A DNA stretch of 64,000 bases, from contig OY804585.1 in assembly GCA_963680875.1 (NCBI GenBank), forward strand, positions 28,696,186-28,760,185, given 5' to 3'. The DNA comes from Bathymodiolus brooksi (Eukaryota > Mollusca > Bivalvia > Mytilida > Modiolidae). This document shows, one piece after another, positions 48,301-63,300 of this stretch; the stretch's first letter is position 1; every line of letters starts with the position of its first letter. A program made the position numbers and the translations under genes. The notes beneath the pieces are model-generated. The model ran no database searches, was not told the DNA's origin, and saw only the letters and a program-made list of their open reading frames with translations.

Positions 48301-51300
48301 AAAAATCCAAAATATTTTACCATGTACAACACCATTTTCTTCCATTTGTTGTTCCCCTTCCACTGGATCATAAAAAGCTTCCCTGTTCTCTCGTTCTGAA
48401 TGTAATTCTATTTTTGAGTCACTTCTTGCTTTTTCCAGCTGATGCTGGTTGGTAGTGGACGTGTCATAATTAACAAAAGTTGCTGAAGGAACACTAGTTC
48501 GCTGTCTCCCTGACTTTACTGAAATAGTATATACATGGTTCCCTGCTTATTATAAATCTAATAATCTATTAAGCACTAAGCACATCTACTGTATATACAG
48601 TCTAACCTGTATTAAGAGGTCATGACCTTTGGGACAAAGAAAAAGTGACCTTATATGACAGGTGACTTCTTAAAAGAGGTTCAATTCATATGAAATTTTC
48701 TGACAGAACAAGAGAAAAGTGACCTTTTAATACAGGTGACTGCTTAATAGAGGTAACTAAATGGGCAGGTTAGATCATACTTACTATTCTGTTATGATAA
48801 ACTTAGAAAATCTTGGATAAAATTATTATATACAAGTTTCCAGATAGGATGTATTACTGAGAAGGATTTTGAACCAGATTTTTTTCTTTATTTTGCATTT
48901 ACACAATTTTCTTTAATTAACGTGTGATGTTGGGGGTTTTTTTTGCATGCAAGCCTAATACATTTTACCTTTAAAGCATTTTCCTAAGACAACAGAATAT
49001 GTGTATACTTTCAAGTTTTAAATATAAATTTAATTAAAACTAACAAAAACTTTCAAGTTTTAAATATAAATTTAATTAAATCTAACAAAAACTTTCAAGT
49101 TTTAAATATAAATTTAATTAAATCTAACAAAAAACAACAGTAAAAATACCTTTTCCCCCCCCCAAAAAAAATAAAATAAGTAACAATTATATAATACATC
49201 CTATATAAATATCATATCTTGAAATCCATGTGTTATAACAAAATAAAATCATAAAATAATAATTTGCTTAATATAAACAGCTGCATATTAAAAATAGAAA
49301 ATACTGTACTGTAGTTCATTAATAAGCTGTACTGAATTCTCTACAAAGTCAAAAAGCAAAATAAATTTTTTATTTATTAAGCCTATCGAGGAAGGGCAAG
49401 CGTGCCACCAAGTAAGTGTTGAGGTAGATAAAGACCTCAGATGCCATAAACCTAATGCAACAATTTTGAGGTAGTAAAAGAGTTAAGGTACAGACCTCAG
49501 AAGACTTAACCTAATGCAACCATCTTAAAGGAACTAAATATCCATTACATACATAGAGTGTTGCTACAAGACTTTGTATCAGGTCAAGCCTGTTGTGTGA
49601 ACCAGTATCACTACCAGTCACGATAGCGACAAGTTGTGATGAGGTTAGTTCATGCAACAGGCAAGACCTGATATAAAGTCTTGTACCAACACACTATCTA
49701 TGTAATAAATTTCAATAAAAACAAATTTTAAATAAATAACAATGGTCGAATTAAAATGAACAAATTTGTACACTACTCTGAGGGTTACTCTATTTTGTAC
49801 ATGATGTCACGTTTTTTACCGTTCATTCGCCAATGTCACATTAATGTTCGATCACTTTCAGTGTCACTGTACAATCATCTGACAAGCTTTTTTGAGAAAT
49901 TTGGACTGTACAGTTGCCGGGAATATTGAAACTATGTCCTTGGAAATGAGAATATGACCATGAATTTACGATACATTAATTTATATTAATGAATACACAT
50001 TAAACAGTCGCTTTGTTTACGTTGATGTGTTTTCCCTACATTCCAATGAAATGACATCATGACAAAGTAGTTCGGCAGAGAAAATGTCATGCAACATCGT
50101 GCCATTCTTTTATCACCACAGTGTGGTGATACAACATCTTGTATCAGACATGCGACTTTCTTTAATATCAAAGGAAAACGTACATAATATTAGATAAAAC
50201 CAAGTATTTATGTCAAAGCATGAAGTTTTCAAACAAATATGACAACTGGTAAACATGCTACTACCAGGTATATATATATGTATATGTATCTATATATATG
50301 CTTACATTCTTCTAATTTAACTATACACTCTGCCGAGACATATCAAAATTGTATTTTAATTTTATATTTCTAAACTTGTTGTACTCTAGTAGACATGTTT
50401 TATAATACAGAGTTTGTTAATTGATGGTGAATTATGAATAAAAACATGCTTAAAATCTGAAGTTTTTAAAAACAATTGTGATATAGTCCCAATCACCTGT
50501 ATTGTGAAAATACTTCTTCATATTGTACTTATTTTCATAGCCTAGGTCTTTATAAAACTGCTATTAGATAATTCATAAATAAAAAAAAAGAAGCCTTTTC
50601 TGACTTCATTCTGAAGCAAAATTTACTTAATAGTTTAATAAACTTTATAGGGCCCAAAATAGAATAGAACATCTAAAATATCAGTTGTACTAGAATTTCA
50701 AAATTGTGAAAATATTTATGTATATGAAAATAAAGTACAATAGAAGTATTTTCAATTCAAAGTCCCACAGCAGATTTTTGTATATATGTTTTCATCACTC
50801 GTAAACTACGGTATTATATACCATCTAGAAATAACATCAGACATTATACCAACTAAAAATAACTTCAGACATCCATGTTAACTCGTTCATGCAGTTTACT
50901 CCACCTTATCAAATCTCCCCTCTCGTTCACTTTTAAATGTTGATCCAAACTTTAGATACCATTTCACAAAGAAAGAGTTTTCGTACATAATATTCTATAG
51001 GAATACAGCTTTCATATTTTTACTTTAAAGTATATTCAAATTTCAGAAATGGATGGGAAATAATTTTCATATGATATCTTGTAACACACAGGAAGATACC
51101 TTTCTTTGTTTTTTTTTGTTTTTTTTATACCAAATATGAAAAATAAGCTTCTAAAATATTAATGACTTTGACCTTATTAAGAAGATCTGACAATGTTCCA
51201 TGTCTTGTATTAGTAAAGAAAAATATACACTAAATTTGATACTTTTTTTATTACAGAATTTTTCTTAAAGAAAAAAAGTGGCATTAAACACCATAAAACT

Positions 51301-54300
51301 TAAAGAAAAATATCTACTTTAAAAAGTTTGAGGCAACATCTAGAGAACACACTGAGAGAGGAGATTTATCTACAACACATGATAATCAATGCACTAGCTT
51401 TTGACCCTGATGTTCTGGCATTCTATCTTTGTATGCCCTTACCATCATCAGGAGTTAGTCTGTTAGTGCATTCATCAAAAGGATTGGGGTGTTGACGAAT
51501 CAAATTACCTGATTTGTTTTCCTGTAACGAGATAAAAATAGACATTTTATTATATATAGTAACATAATGTAAACTTGATTTGGATTGGTGTAATATAATG
51601 TAAAGTTGATGTGGATTGGTGTAAAATAACCTTGATTTTGATTGGAGTAAAATAACCTTAATTTTGATTGGTGTAACATAATGTAAACTTGATGTGGATT
51701 GGTGTAAAATAACCTTGATTTTCATTGGTATAATAACTAAATTCTACTACCAAATCCCAAACAGGATTAAACTTTTAATGTAATGAAAATCCAAGAGAAT
51801 TCAAGTGACATTATTAGATATATTTAGTCTTGACATCTTAAAAACTCCCAAATAACGGGAGAAAATTCTAATTTAAAAAATTGTTTAAATTTAATAATAA
51901 AAAAAAAAAAACACATAGTAGAGTAAAACAGCATTGTGTCCGAAATCCTATATATTATACATGAAAAAATGTAAAACTTGAGGCTCACATGAGCCTAAAT
52001 TGCTCATTTGGAGTAAAATGTCAAACATTTAATGATCTAGGCAACTGATGGTTGTATTACTTATTTATGAATACAAACAAAAGATGTGTTAAAACCTAAA
52101 AAATATTTTATTGTTTAAACTGAATAAAAAATACAACAAAATTATATTATAAAGACAGAACTGAGCACAATAACATGCAGCTCTTTTAAATCAATGTTAC
52201 AAAGCTTTCAAAGATTAAAGGGATATTAGAGTTCATTTGTGTAATGTTTTTTTGTTCCTTTGGAAGCATGCCAGTCGCTTAAAGTAGTGATAAAGTGTTG
52301 GTTTTCCCTTCACAAAACTTCCTAGAATTTACATAATTTGTACCGTAGATAATATTGGCATACTAATCTCTCAAAGCTAATTAATGAAAAATGTACTTTA
52401 ATGTCCCTTTGATTACATCACAGTTAAAACTGTGTAGTAAATAGAATTCCTCCAATTCATAAAATATATTTAATCTTTCATTTTTTATGGAAGAAATAGA
52501 TTCTTCTATTTGGTCAAAATAAAATATTTGAATATCTTTCACACAGAGCTCCAGATAATTTTCAAGTCCAAAGGGTAATTACCCCCTACTTTTGAAAATG
52601 ATGGGTATTTGCATATTTCCTTTGCACTGTTGTACTCTCTACTTCAGAAAAGATTGCTTACATGTACACTTTTAAAATCATGTTTGACACAAGTGTTATT
52701 CAATAAATGCAGGATGCAAGTGAAATGTATATCTGTTTAATTTGACACGATTGTGTCATGTTTATTAATAAAATGTTGTAAATATTTTGTTTTTTTGTTC
52801 GTCGACTTCGGCAGTTTTCACAGTCGTGTTGACAATGTCATCAATGATTCCTTTAACTATACTGTCAGGAACTTAAGTATATAATTTTCCGTAGCGCTCT
52901 TGCGCTTAGTAGCACGCTTATTCATGTTCTTGCTCATTTTCAACGAACAACGTGTTCCTAAAATTATTTTCGTTTTGGTTCTTACTTATTACATAAAACC
53001 GCATTTATTTGTAATATTGACCGCGATTGGATGATTTATCGTAAGCATCCAATCAGATCTCTTTTGACATCGATGCTTAGAAAAGCAAGCTTTCAGTACC
53101 CCTCAGATGTATACGCTCTCTCCTTCGAAAAGTATAAAGGGAAGTAATTACAGGGAATTTCTCAAAGACAAAAATGTATTGTTATGTACACGACTGTCCA
53201 AGTACGCTCCGAATTTGGAAAGTTTGCTTACACAGCAATATGTATGCGTAATGTGTACACTCTGATCTGATAATACATGCGTTTTTACTCGTTTTCATAG
53301 CGTAAAAAACGCAAATACGCAGCTTATCTGGAGCTCTATTCACACATGTGTAAAATTCCATATGGTGTCAAACCACTAATTCACCAATCAGAGCTTAGAA
53401 CAAGAGTAGTCTCTTTTAAAGAAAAAAGTTCCTTTCACTTCGTAGAATTGTGAAAACTACTGAATGAAATGGAATAAATACAACTGATAATTGAAGTTAA
53501 ATATATAGGAATTATTTGAGCCCAAATATGATGGATTTAGTTGTATTTCAATACTTCTATGGAGGATTTGATGCATGACCTATAAATACTGAATTTCTGG
53601 GGGGGATGACCGAGCTATTTTTAGAGTAGGTGCTTTCCATAGCCTGGCATTTCACTGCAAGATTTTAAACATGCCCTGATATTTTGACAAAATGTAGAGG
53701 AATCATGTACGTTTCAGAAAATATATGATCTTGGAAAGGTTAAATTTAAGATAAAATGGCCAGGTAGCCTTGAAAAAACACAAATATAGTAGAAAATGCT
53801 AAAGAAATTAATTAGTGGTATTATACTATATATCTTTTGCCCATGTTCCGATATACTCCACTCGAGAAAAGACGGAATTATCGTCATCTCTTAGGATCCC
53901 TTATGAAAAAGCAAGCTATTAATCTTACCTTATTGTTAATAAATATTACACTTGGGTAAATATAAATTCAATGCATGCAAATTTGTTTAAATGTTGGAAT
54001 TCATTAGAGCATGCAATAACGCGACACTTTGTAAGAGTTGTCACCCCTTACCTGGGAAGAAATACTTGGGATTGACATTGCAGACTGGTCTATATATTTT
54101 CGAATTCTTAAAAAGTGTTGTAGGAATACATATCTGATCAATTTTCAGTATAAGTTTTTACATAGAGTTATACCTACTAATACCTTTTTTATTCAAAATT
54201 TATATTAAAGACACAAAATTGTGCTCATTTTGCAATGTTGAAGACGAAACGGTTGAACATTTATTTTTTAATTGTCCTTTGATATTTCCTTTCCTGAGAG

Positions 54301-57300
54301 CTTTCTATGACTGTCTTAAATGCTATTTTGACAATATTGAATTTCACAAAGAACAATTTTTGCTTGGATTTAAAGAAGAAAGTTTAACTCTTAACTTGCT
54401 GATCCTTATAGCTAAAAATTATATATATAAATGTAAACTAAAAGAAAAAATTCCAAATATCATAGAATTGAAGTATCGAATTAAAAATTACTATTCACTT
54501 GAACAATATATAGCCATAAAGAACAACAACTTAAAAGGTTTTGAAAAATACTGGACCCCAGTGAAACATGTTTTTCCAGATTTTTAACTATGGATAGGTA
54601 CCTGGGTACACTACGTTATTTATGTTTATGTATTTATTTGTATCAATTAGGAGTAAGTTACTAAAGTCACAAAATAATAGAAGACAGATATTGTAAAGGA
54701 ATGGGTGTTTTGTTTATGAAAGGGAGAGAGAGAATGTGAAAGAATGAATGTGTCTCAATTGATTTATTTATTCATGTCATATTTTGCTTATTAATTAACT
54801 TTAAAAAAATGCAATAGTCACATAATAATTATGTTGTAAATCCTTGTACATCCATGTCAGGTGGTAATGTATGGGCTTTTATATGAATGTATATTCCTGA
54901 CCATTGAAGAAACAAAAAAAAGAAAAAAAAAAAGCTATTAATCTTACCTTATTGTTAATAAATATTACACTTGGGTAAATATAAATTCAATGCATGCAAA
55001 TTTGTTTAAATGTTGGAATTCATTAGAGCATGCAATAATGCGACACTTTGTAAGAGTTGTCACCCCTTACCTCAAATTTCTCAGCAAAGGCAATTTTTCT
55101 AGCATGCCGAGAACAAATGTCATACTACAGGTATATTATGTCAATAAACTTCAATAATTATAGATAAAAATTTAATTCAAATAAATAAAAAGGAGATGAA
55201 TAAACTTAATGAAGAAAAATACATTCAAATAAAATTTTTAATTTGAAAATAAAAATTAACAGATTTTAACCATGTATTACTTTTTCATCGAAACAGATCT
55301 AAACTACATATACGACATGAGAATGCCGACATAAATTCAGAAAGAAAAGGATTTCTATTCACAAAAACAGAAGATAAGTTAAAAAAAAAAAAACTTAGTA
55401 CAAATGTACTGAGAAATTTCCTAAGTAAATAAACAATTATAGAAAATCTTCACCTCCGAATTTCATAAAAATTGGACAGATTCATATGAAATTGTGTATA
55501 CCCTTCAGTCTATTACATAACTATATACATACACTGTGTCTGTGTTGTAGAAGTTCCTGTTGTCTTTGTTGTGATGCCGATACTTCCAGGATGTGTCGCG
55601 GTGGTCCCGACTGACGATTAATGGGAGATATACTAGCAGATGGCGCTATATTTGACCTCACAAACTCATCTACATTACCCTCTGAAAATTAGAAGTCAAA
55701 AATATTAAATCAAATTTAAAATAAATTAGAATATTTTTGATAAACAAAATAATAAAATATTGTAGTTGCCTCGAGTATCACAACTCTAACCATAAAAACA
55801 TAAATATTTTACCATAAAAGATAAATTTGTTCTAATGAAGTTGATACTTGCACCCTTCAGAATTAGTTTACCATTACTGAAATTTTTTATTTTCAAGTCT
55901 TAAGTATTTTTATATTAGGGAAAACAAAAATAACATTTATTCTATGGAAAAAATTACCCCTTGTTCTAACAAATTGTTATTGTACATCAGCTATAGCTTG
56001 AAATCAGATAAATTCAAGTTTTTTTCTGAGTTTTAGTCACTTCGAGAATATTTTGTGTGAGCCTTTTTTTTTCCCCTTGAACTGCATCCTAACCGATAAA
56101 TTGAAAATTCATTCAACAAATCTTATTTTTTTTGTTAATTTCTAATCATTATTAACTCTAGAACTAAATGAGAAATTATTGTTAGTCCTCCCTGGTATAA
56201 CTAGAAACAACTATTACCATATCTATATTAGCCACCACCACTAATTCACTGGTATCCTTTCATTAAGCTTTAAATTATAACTGTAACCCTTCAATTCTAA
56301 TTTCAAAGCAACACTGAATTTAACAACAATTTTTAAACTGTTTGCAAGTTTTTCTTTCAACACATTGTGTAATGGACTAACTTGAAGTACAGTCAAATCT
56401 CCTGACATCAAATTCATATAAGTTTGTTTTCTTGTATAACTCTAAAATAACTCCAAGTAAAATATGGTCCATTTGAAGTAGTGTGGTAGTTATCATGATA
56501 ATGTACATTGGATAATATTAATGATCGGCTAATTTGAAGAAAAATCGTAGGTCTTTTCGACTTCAAACATAATAAAATTCAACTGTAAATCTATACTAGT
56601 CAAAATAATATTGAGAAGTAATTAATAATGTAAATTTTAGTCTCAAATAAAAGTGTAAATTAATTTCATGTACATTTCAAGTAATTAAAAGTGTCAATTA
56701 AGTTTTAATTGACACTTATATTTAATTAAGGCTTGTGCAACTATGTCCTGAAACTATGCAGAAATTTTGTTGTTAAATCATTCATTTATATTTTACTAAT
56801 TTATACAAATGGGAATACAAATAAATCCATCGATTATTGTCAAACCTGCCTTAAAGGGCACCTTTATATAACAAACCACTGTCTATAAAGGGCAGTCTCA
56901 TTTTCCCATTAATGAATATTACATACAATTTTAACCTGTATATAAAGGGCAACTGCTCATAAAGGCTACATTTTCAGGTTTCTTTGACTGGCCTTTATAT
57001 ATAAGTTTGCCTGTTCTTACTCCTCTAAAATCCCAAATTATTTTTAAATTATTTGGAATATGATAAATGAACTAATTATGAATGACGGGGAAATTTTTTT
57101 TTAACTGAAACTAGGTTATCAATTGAATTTTAACTGAAATGAAAACTAGCTTAGATAACGAAAAATATGAAAGACAAAATTATGTCTTTAATAGCTATGC
57201 TACATAAATAAAAAAAAAGTGTTAAGTTATTTTTCTAATTGATGCACATCTATGTCATACCACTATTATTCATAACATTGTCCCTTAATTTCTAACCATT

Positions 57301-60300
57301 AACCAGTTTATAATTTCTAACCATTAAACAGTTTTTAATTTATAACCATTAACCAATTTAAAATTTCTAATCATTAACCAATTTTTAATTTCTAACCATT
57401 AACCAATTTTAAATTTCTAACCATTAACCAATTTTAAATTTCTAACCATTAACCAATTTTAAATTTCTAACCATGAACCAGTTTATAATTTCTAACCATT
57501 AACCAGTTTATAATTTCTAACCATTAACCAAATATTAATTATATATATTAAGAAAGTGAACATATTTTCAATTATGAATAAAAATAATTGACACAAAAGA
57601 AAATCAGTGTAATTTATTTTATTAATACGAGACAGGCAACCTGTTTGAAGGACGAAGTCCTAAAATTTCAATAATACGATGATCCGTACACGTTATTATC
57701 TTTAATTTTGAATGAATTTTGTAGCCGATTTGTTATGGCTGTTCCGTTCATTTTACCTATGCCGTTCTTCCGTCGAGAGTTTCGTAGAAAGATACTTTTT
57801 TATTAGAATTTTATTTCAAGTTTATTTCGATTTTGCATAGAGTAAATAATTAAAGAATTGGGAATTTTTCATTGAAATATATTTCTTTTGCGTTTCTAAA
57901 TTATCAATTGATCTATTTTTTAAACTTCCGGTGAACAGATATTTGGCTATCAATATAGAAGGAAAAATCGGACAGCCTACCGTTATAAGGGCTTTGTCCT
58001 TTATTATTTCGTTCATATACCGATATTAAATTTCAATACAATAATTAATATCTATTAAAATTAACATTCGATAGATTGAAAAATCGACAAAACGAAAAAT
58101 CTTAAGAATAAAAAAAAAATATTCACTATCAGTTAATTTTTGCTTAAAACCTATTTGATACAAATATTCAAAATTAATTTCACATACATGTACTTAGCCA
58201 AATAGATATATTTGTTTATCCTATGAAACCAAAGGTAAGATTTTTTTAATTTGAAATACATACATAGTATGTGCATCGTTCTAAGCTGATATAAATAAAC
58301 ATAGTACGTATAGCTGGTGCTCTAAAGTACAAACGGTGCTCTATATAATACATAGATAGTTGTGTGGACCGTCTTACGTGTTGGCGGCAGAGAATTTCTA
58401 TATCTCTGTATTCTGTCTTTCATTATACGAACAACTGTATTTCCTACAACTGAATACAGCATTTCTGGTTTTCAAATATTGTTCTTTTTTTTTTAAATAT
58501 AATAATATTACATTCTAAACTGGCTATATATTGAAAAAAATATTATAAACATTAAAATACATATTACTAAAATAAAAACAAACTAAAAATTGTTAAAAAA
58601 ACCGTAATTAGATTATTAAATTAAAAACAAATTAAAAATGGTTAAAAAAACGTAAATTAAAATAAAATTAAAAACAAAAACCACTTGTTAGATATTATCT
58701 GTTACACCATTCCATGTATTTTTTTTACTTATTATGAAGCGAAATTTCTAAAATAAAAAAAAATCAATATATCTGAGAACACAGAATGAAAAAAAGACCT
58801 ACTTGAAAGAAGGAAGTTAAAATTTAATTTCATCACTTCAAAAACAGCAACTGCATTAAAATAAATCTTTACAACACAAAATATTACTAGAAATTAATCA
58901 AGTCAAAATCACAAACACACTGTTGTAATAAGAAAAAATAAATACAAGTGCATATCATTAAAATAAATGTGCAAACATTTGTTTATGACTAATTTTTAAT
59001 ACTACTATAAAACACCACCTCCAAAGTGTTGATACAGTTTTGTGAACTAATAAAATAGGGGAGTATCTGAAGTACCAATACCATAGATGTCTTGAAGAAC
59101 AGCCCAACGATATCCAAGGGGCAACATCTTAAGAACCTGTACTATAGATGTCTTTAAGAAAAGCCCAAAGATACCCAAGGGGCAATCAGAAGCAGCAAAT
59201 TGACAAATTGACCCAATGGCCAAAAGAAAAAGAAAAATATGACAAACAACAAATTCTGCTCAAAAATATTCATGCTACTATATTATTTTCAACTCTGGTG
59301 GTTTCATAATGAACTACAGTATTGTCATGGTGAAGATGATAATTAGTCTTAAGGCTTGCCATGGCTACAAGAACCCCTGATCTTCCACAGTGGAGGTGAG
59401 AATGCTAACCATTAGACCATTTTCATTTCAGTCAGTGTATGTACAATGTATTAGATACTGTGGAACTTAAATTTACTGAAATCTTTTCAGAAGTTTATTT
59501 TGTACTTAAAGGCCCCAGAGAAGATATGTTTGCACTACCCATTAAAATCAAAGTTTACATTATTTAAACCAGAGGCTCCCAGGAACCTGTAATCGCTCAC
59601 CTGGATCAAAGCTGCTTTCAATAACAATGCAACTGCACTGTGGCAGCTATCTTGGTGGGAGAGTGCAACTGCCAGACACAATTTTGGAAGAGGACCATCC
59701 AATGACTATTCTATCAAAGTTTGGTTCTAATTGAGCTACTGGTTCCAGACAAGATGGTTTTTATGTGAATTTTCCATAGGGTTCTATGTTAAACTAAGTT
59801 CAGCTGTGCAGCCATCTTGGTCAGATGGTGGGACCACCAGACACAATTTTGGAAGAGGACCATCCAATGACTATTTTATCAAAGTTTGGTTCCAATTGAG
59901 CAACTGGTTCCAGACAAGAAGATTTTTATGTGAATTTCCCATAGAGTTCTATGTTAAGCTAAGTTTGGCTGTGGGGGCCATCTTGGTCGAAGGGCCGAAC
60001 CACCAGACCTTTTTTGGAAGAGAACCATCCAATGACTATTTCATCAACATTTAGTTCTTATTGAGCAAATGGTTTCAGACAAGAAGATTTTTATGGGAAT
60101 TTCCTATAGGGTCCTATGTTAAATTAAGTTCGGCTGTGTCGGCCATCTTGGTCGGAGGTCTGAAATGCCGGACACAATTTTGGAAGGGGACCACCCAAGG
60201 ATCATTTCAGCAAAGTTTGGTTGAGATTGTCTCCATAGTTTCAGAGGAGAAGATTTTTTTTAATTTCTTCCCCTTTTTTTTATTTTTAGCTTGGTGGCCA

Positions 60301-63300
60301 TCTTGGTTGGAAGTCGGGATCACCAGACACAATTTTGAAAGGGGGCCATCCAAGAACCATTCCACCAAAGTTTGGTTGCAGTCCAGTGGTTTCTGAGGAG
60401 AAGACTTTTATGTGAATTTCCCATAGGGTCCTATGTTAAGCTAAGTTTGGCTGTGGGGGCCATCTTGGTCTAAGGGCCGAACCGCCGGACGTTTTTTTGG
60501 AAGAGAACCATCCAATGACCATTTCATCAAAATTTAGTTCTTATTGAGCAAATGGTTTCAGACAAGAAAATTTTTATGGGAATTTCCCATAGGGTTCTAT
60601 ATTAAATTAAGTTAGGCTGTGGTGGCCATCTTGGTCAGAGGTCTGAAATGCCGGACACAATTTTGGATGGGGACCACCCAAGAATCATTTCAGCAAAATT
60701 TGGTTGAGATTGGCTCAGTAGTTTCAGAGGAGAAGATTTTTTTTTAATTTCATCCCCCCTTTTTTCTAATTTGCATAATCAGTCAAAATCGGCAAAAGTT
60801 CAAAGTTCATAAAAAATCCCGTAATATATGTTAAAAAGCTCATCATTAAGCTTACACAATTCATATTTGGGCACATTCTGGCTTAAAATAGAGCAGTTTT
60901 GGCCATTTGAAGAAATTTCTATTTTAAGTAATGGTGGCCATCTTGGATACAGGACGGCGCTGACGGACACAATTTTGAAAGGGGACCACCTAAGGTTCAT
61001 TCAGACAAAGTTTGGTTGAAATTGGCCAAGTGGCTTCTAACAAGAAGATTTTTAAATGATTTTTTGCTTATTTATGCCTAATTTGCAGAATCGGTCAAAA
61101 TCGGCAAAAGTTCAAAGTTCATAAAAAATCCTGTAATATGTGTTAAAAGGCTCATCATTATGCTTTTACAGTTAAAATTAATTGGGCACATTCTGGCTTA
61201 AAATAAAGAAGTTTTGGCAATTTGAAGAAATTTCTATTTTTAGTAATGGTGGCCATCTTGGATGGAGGGCGTGGCTATCGGACATAATTTTAAAGGGAAC
61301 CCCCTAAGGATGATTCAGGCCAAGTTTGGAGAAGATTCTTGAAAAAGTTTACAGACAGACGACGGACACCAAGTGATGGCAATAGCTCACACAGGTGAGC
61401 TAAAAATTACTGACTGGTTGATTTTGGGATATACAGATATTTTATATATAAAATACAATTATGAGTGACCTACAAATCTCTGTAATAATTCATAATATCT
61501 TTATATGTTTTCACCAAGTACCAGCAATATGAAGCTACCACAAAAAATGTTTTGAGATATCGTGAACTACTCATTACAGGACAAAGGGCAAGGGTAACAC
61601 CCAGTCCCAATTTCCTCTGCAATAATAAAGGGATCTATTAAGGATGGGAAAATTGTGTAAATAACCCCCAAAAAAATCCCATAAGTTTCATCAGTATCTT
61701 TCTTAAAACTTCTACATTATGTGAGGGATGGACAATTAGTAGATTGTTATTTACTAAATTACACACAAATAAAACATTTACAACACAGTCAAGGGACATT
61801 ACTCACTGTTGATAAAATATTAAAGCAGTGCTCTCCCTTTTCTAGTATAATTTATTGACAGTTATATAGGGGGTGATTACATTCAAAATGAATCTAACAT
61901 TCTACATGTATCTGCCTGAAACTAACAGCACTTTGTTTTTTTCTTCCTAATAGATATATATAGATATATATATCCATGTTTGATAGAACCCTGTCCTAAA
62001 AATATATGCCCAGAGATTGCTAAATAAGGGAATTTTGTTGCTGAATTATTGGTACCCACTTGTCACTGACTTACTGGTACATGTACCCACTTGTGGCTGA
62101 TTTACTGGTACCAACTTGTGGTCGAGTGACTGGTACCAACTTGTGGTCGAGTTACTTGTACCCACTTGAGGCTGAGTTACTGGTACCAACTTGTGGCTGA
62201 GTTACTGGTACCCACTTGTGGCTGAGTTACTGGTACCCCATTATAAATTTGAACACATAAGATAATATGTTTTATATCACCTTTTCATATATAAAACATT
62301 TATGGTTAAAGGCTGCCAACAAAATTTTATTTTCTCATGTTAAGAAAGATTCGAACAAAGAATTAAATGAAATTTGTTAAATCTTTGCATCGTAAAAAAA
62401 GATAGGTGTTTCGTTATTCAAACAAAAATCTGTGAGTTTCAGTGCAGAAAGAACTCCTATACCACGTGAAGCAGACAAAACTCCCACCATGCAATTTGTG
62501 GAGCTACCTGTTGGCATCCCTAAGAGTTTAGCAAGAATCTCATCCTGACTTTTTTGTTGGAAGGGTTTGATGGTCTTGGGATGACCCCGTATACCCTGAT
62601 GAAGCCAATCGTTATCTGACAAGTAACAAGTACATATACATAATACTTAACTCACATAAATACAGCCGAGTGCCAAAAGTATAAAACATTTAATTAAAAG
62701 GAACATTTTAACTAGTAATAAGATAAAACAGTAACTACAATTTCGTTGCAGAATTTCAATCAAAAATAAAAATATTTTAAAAAAATCATTACGTTTTTCA
62801 TCATTGATATTTTAACTTCAAACTCAATCCTTGCTTTTGACACTTAGCTGTATGACAAATAAAGCAATAATGAAAAATTAATTTTAATGATTCATTGACA
62901 ACTAACATAAAAATGCCTAATTTGACAAAGGGAGATAATTTACTATTGGCTCCCATTAATATGGATAAATTATCTCCCTTTCCTGACAAAACAAAGGGAG
63001 ATAACTTTATACTGGCTCCCATTAAAATTTGTCAAAATATTTCTTCATTCTGTTGCATGTATAACAAAAAAAACAAAAAAAAAATTCCTTTATTCAGTTA
63101 CTTCAGTAATATAATGTTGTCATAAAACCATTTCATTTATAAATCAAATACAACAATAAGACATAAAAAAAAATAATCTCTAACAGTATGCTTGACAAAT
63201 GTTAAATCTCGATTTTTCCCCCCCCCCCCCAAATTTGATTAAAACTAACTTAAGTTTAAAATTAAACAGAAATTAATAACCCACAAGAACAGGTTATAAA

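Noticed and set aside
59731..60396. Two adjacent 107-111-codon plus-strand ORFs
   Set aside because: They track the tandem repeat unit and differ only as the repeat copies differ.
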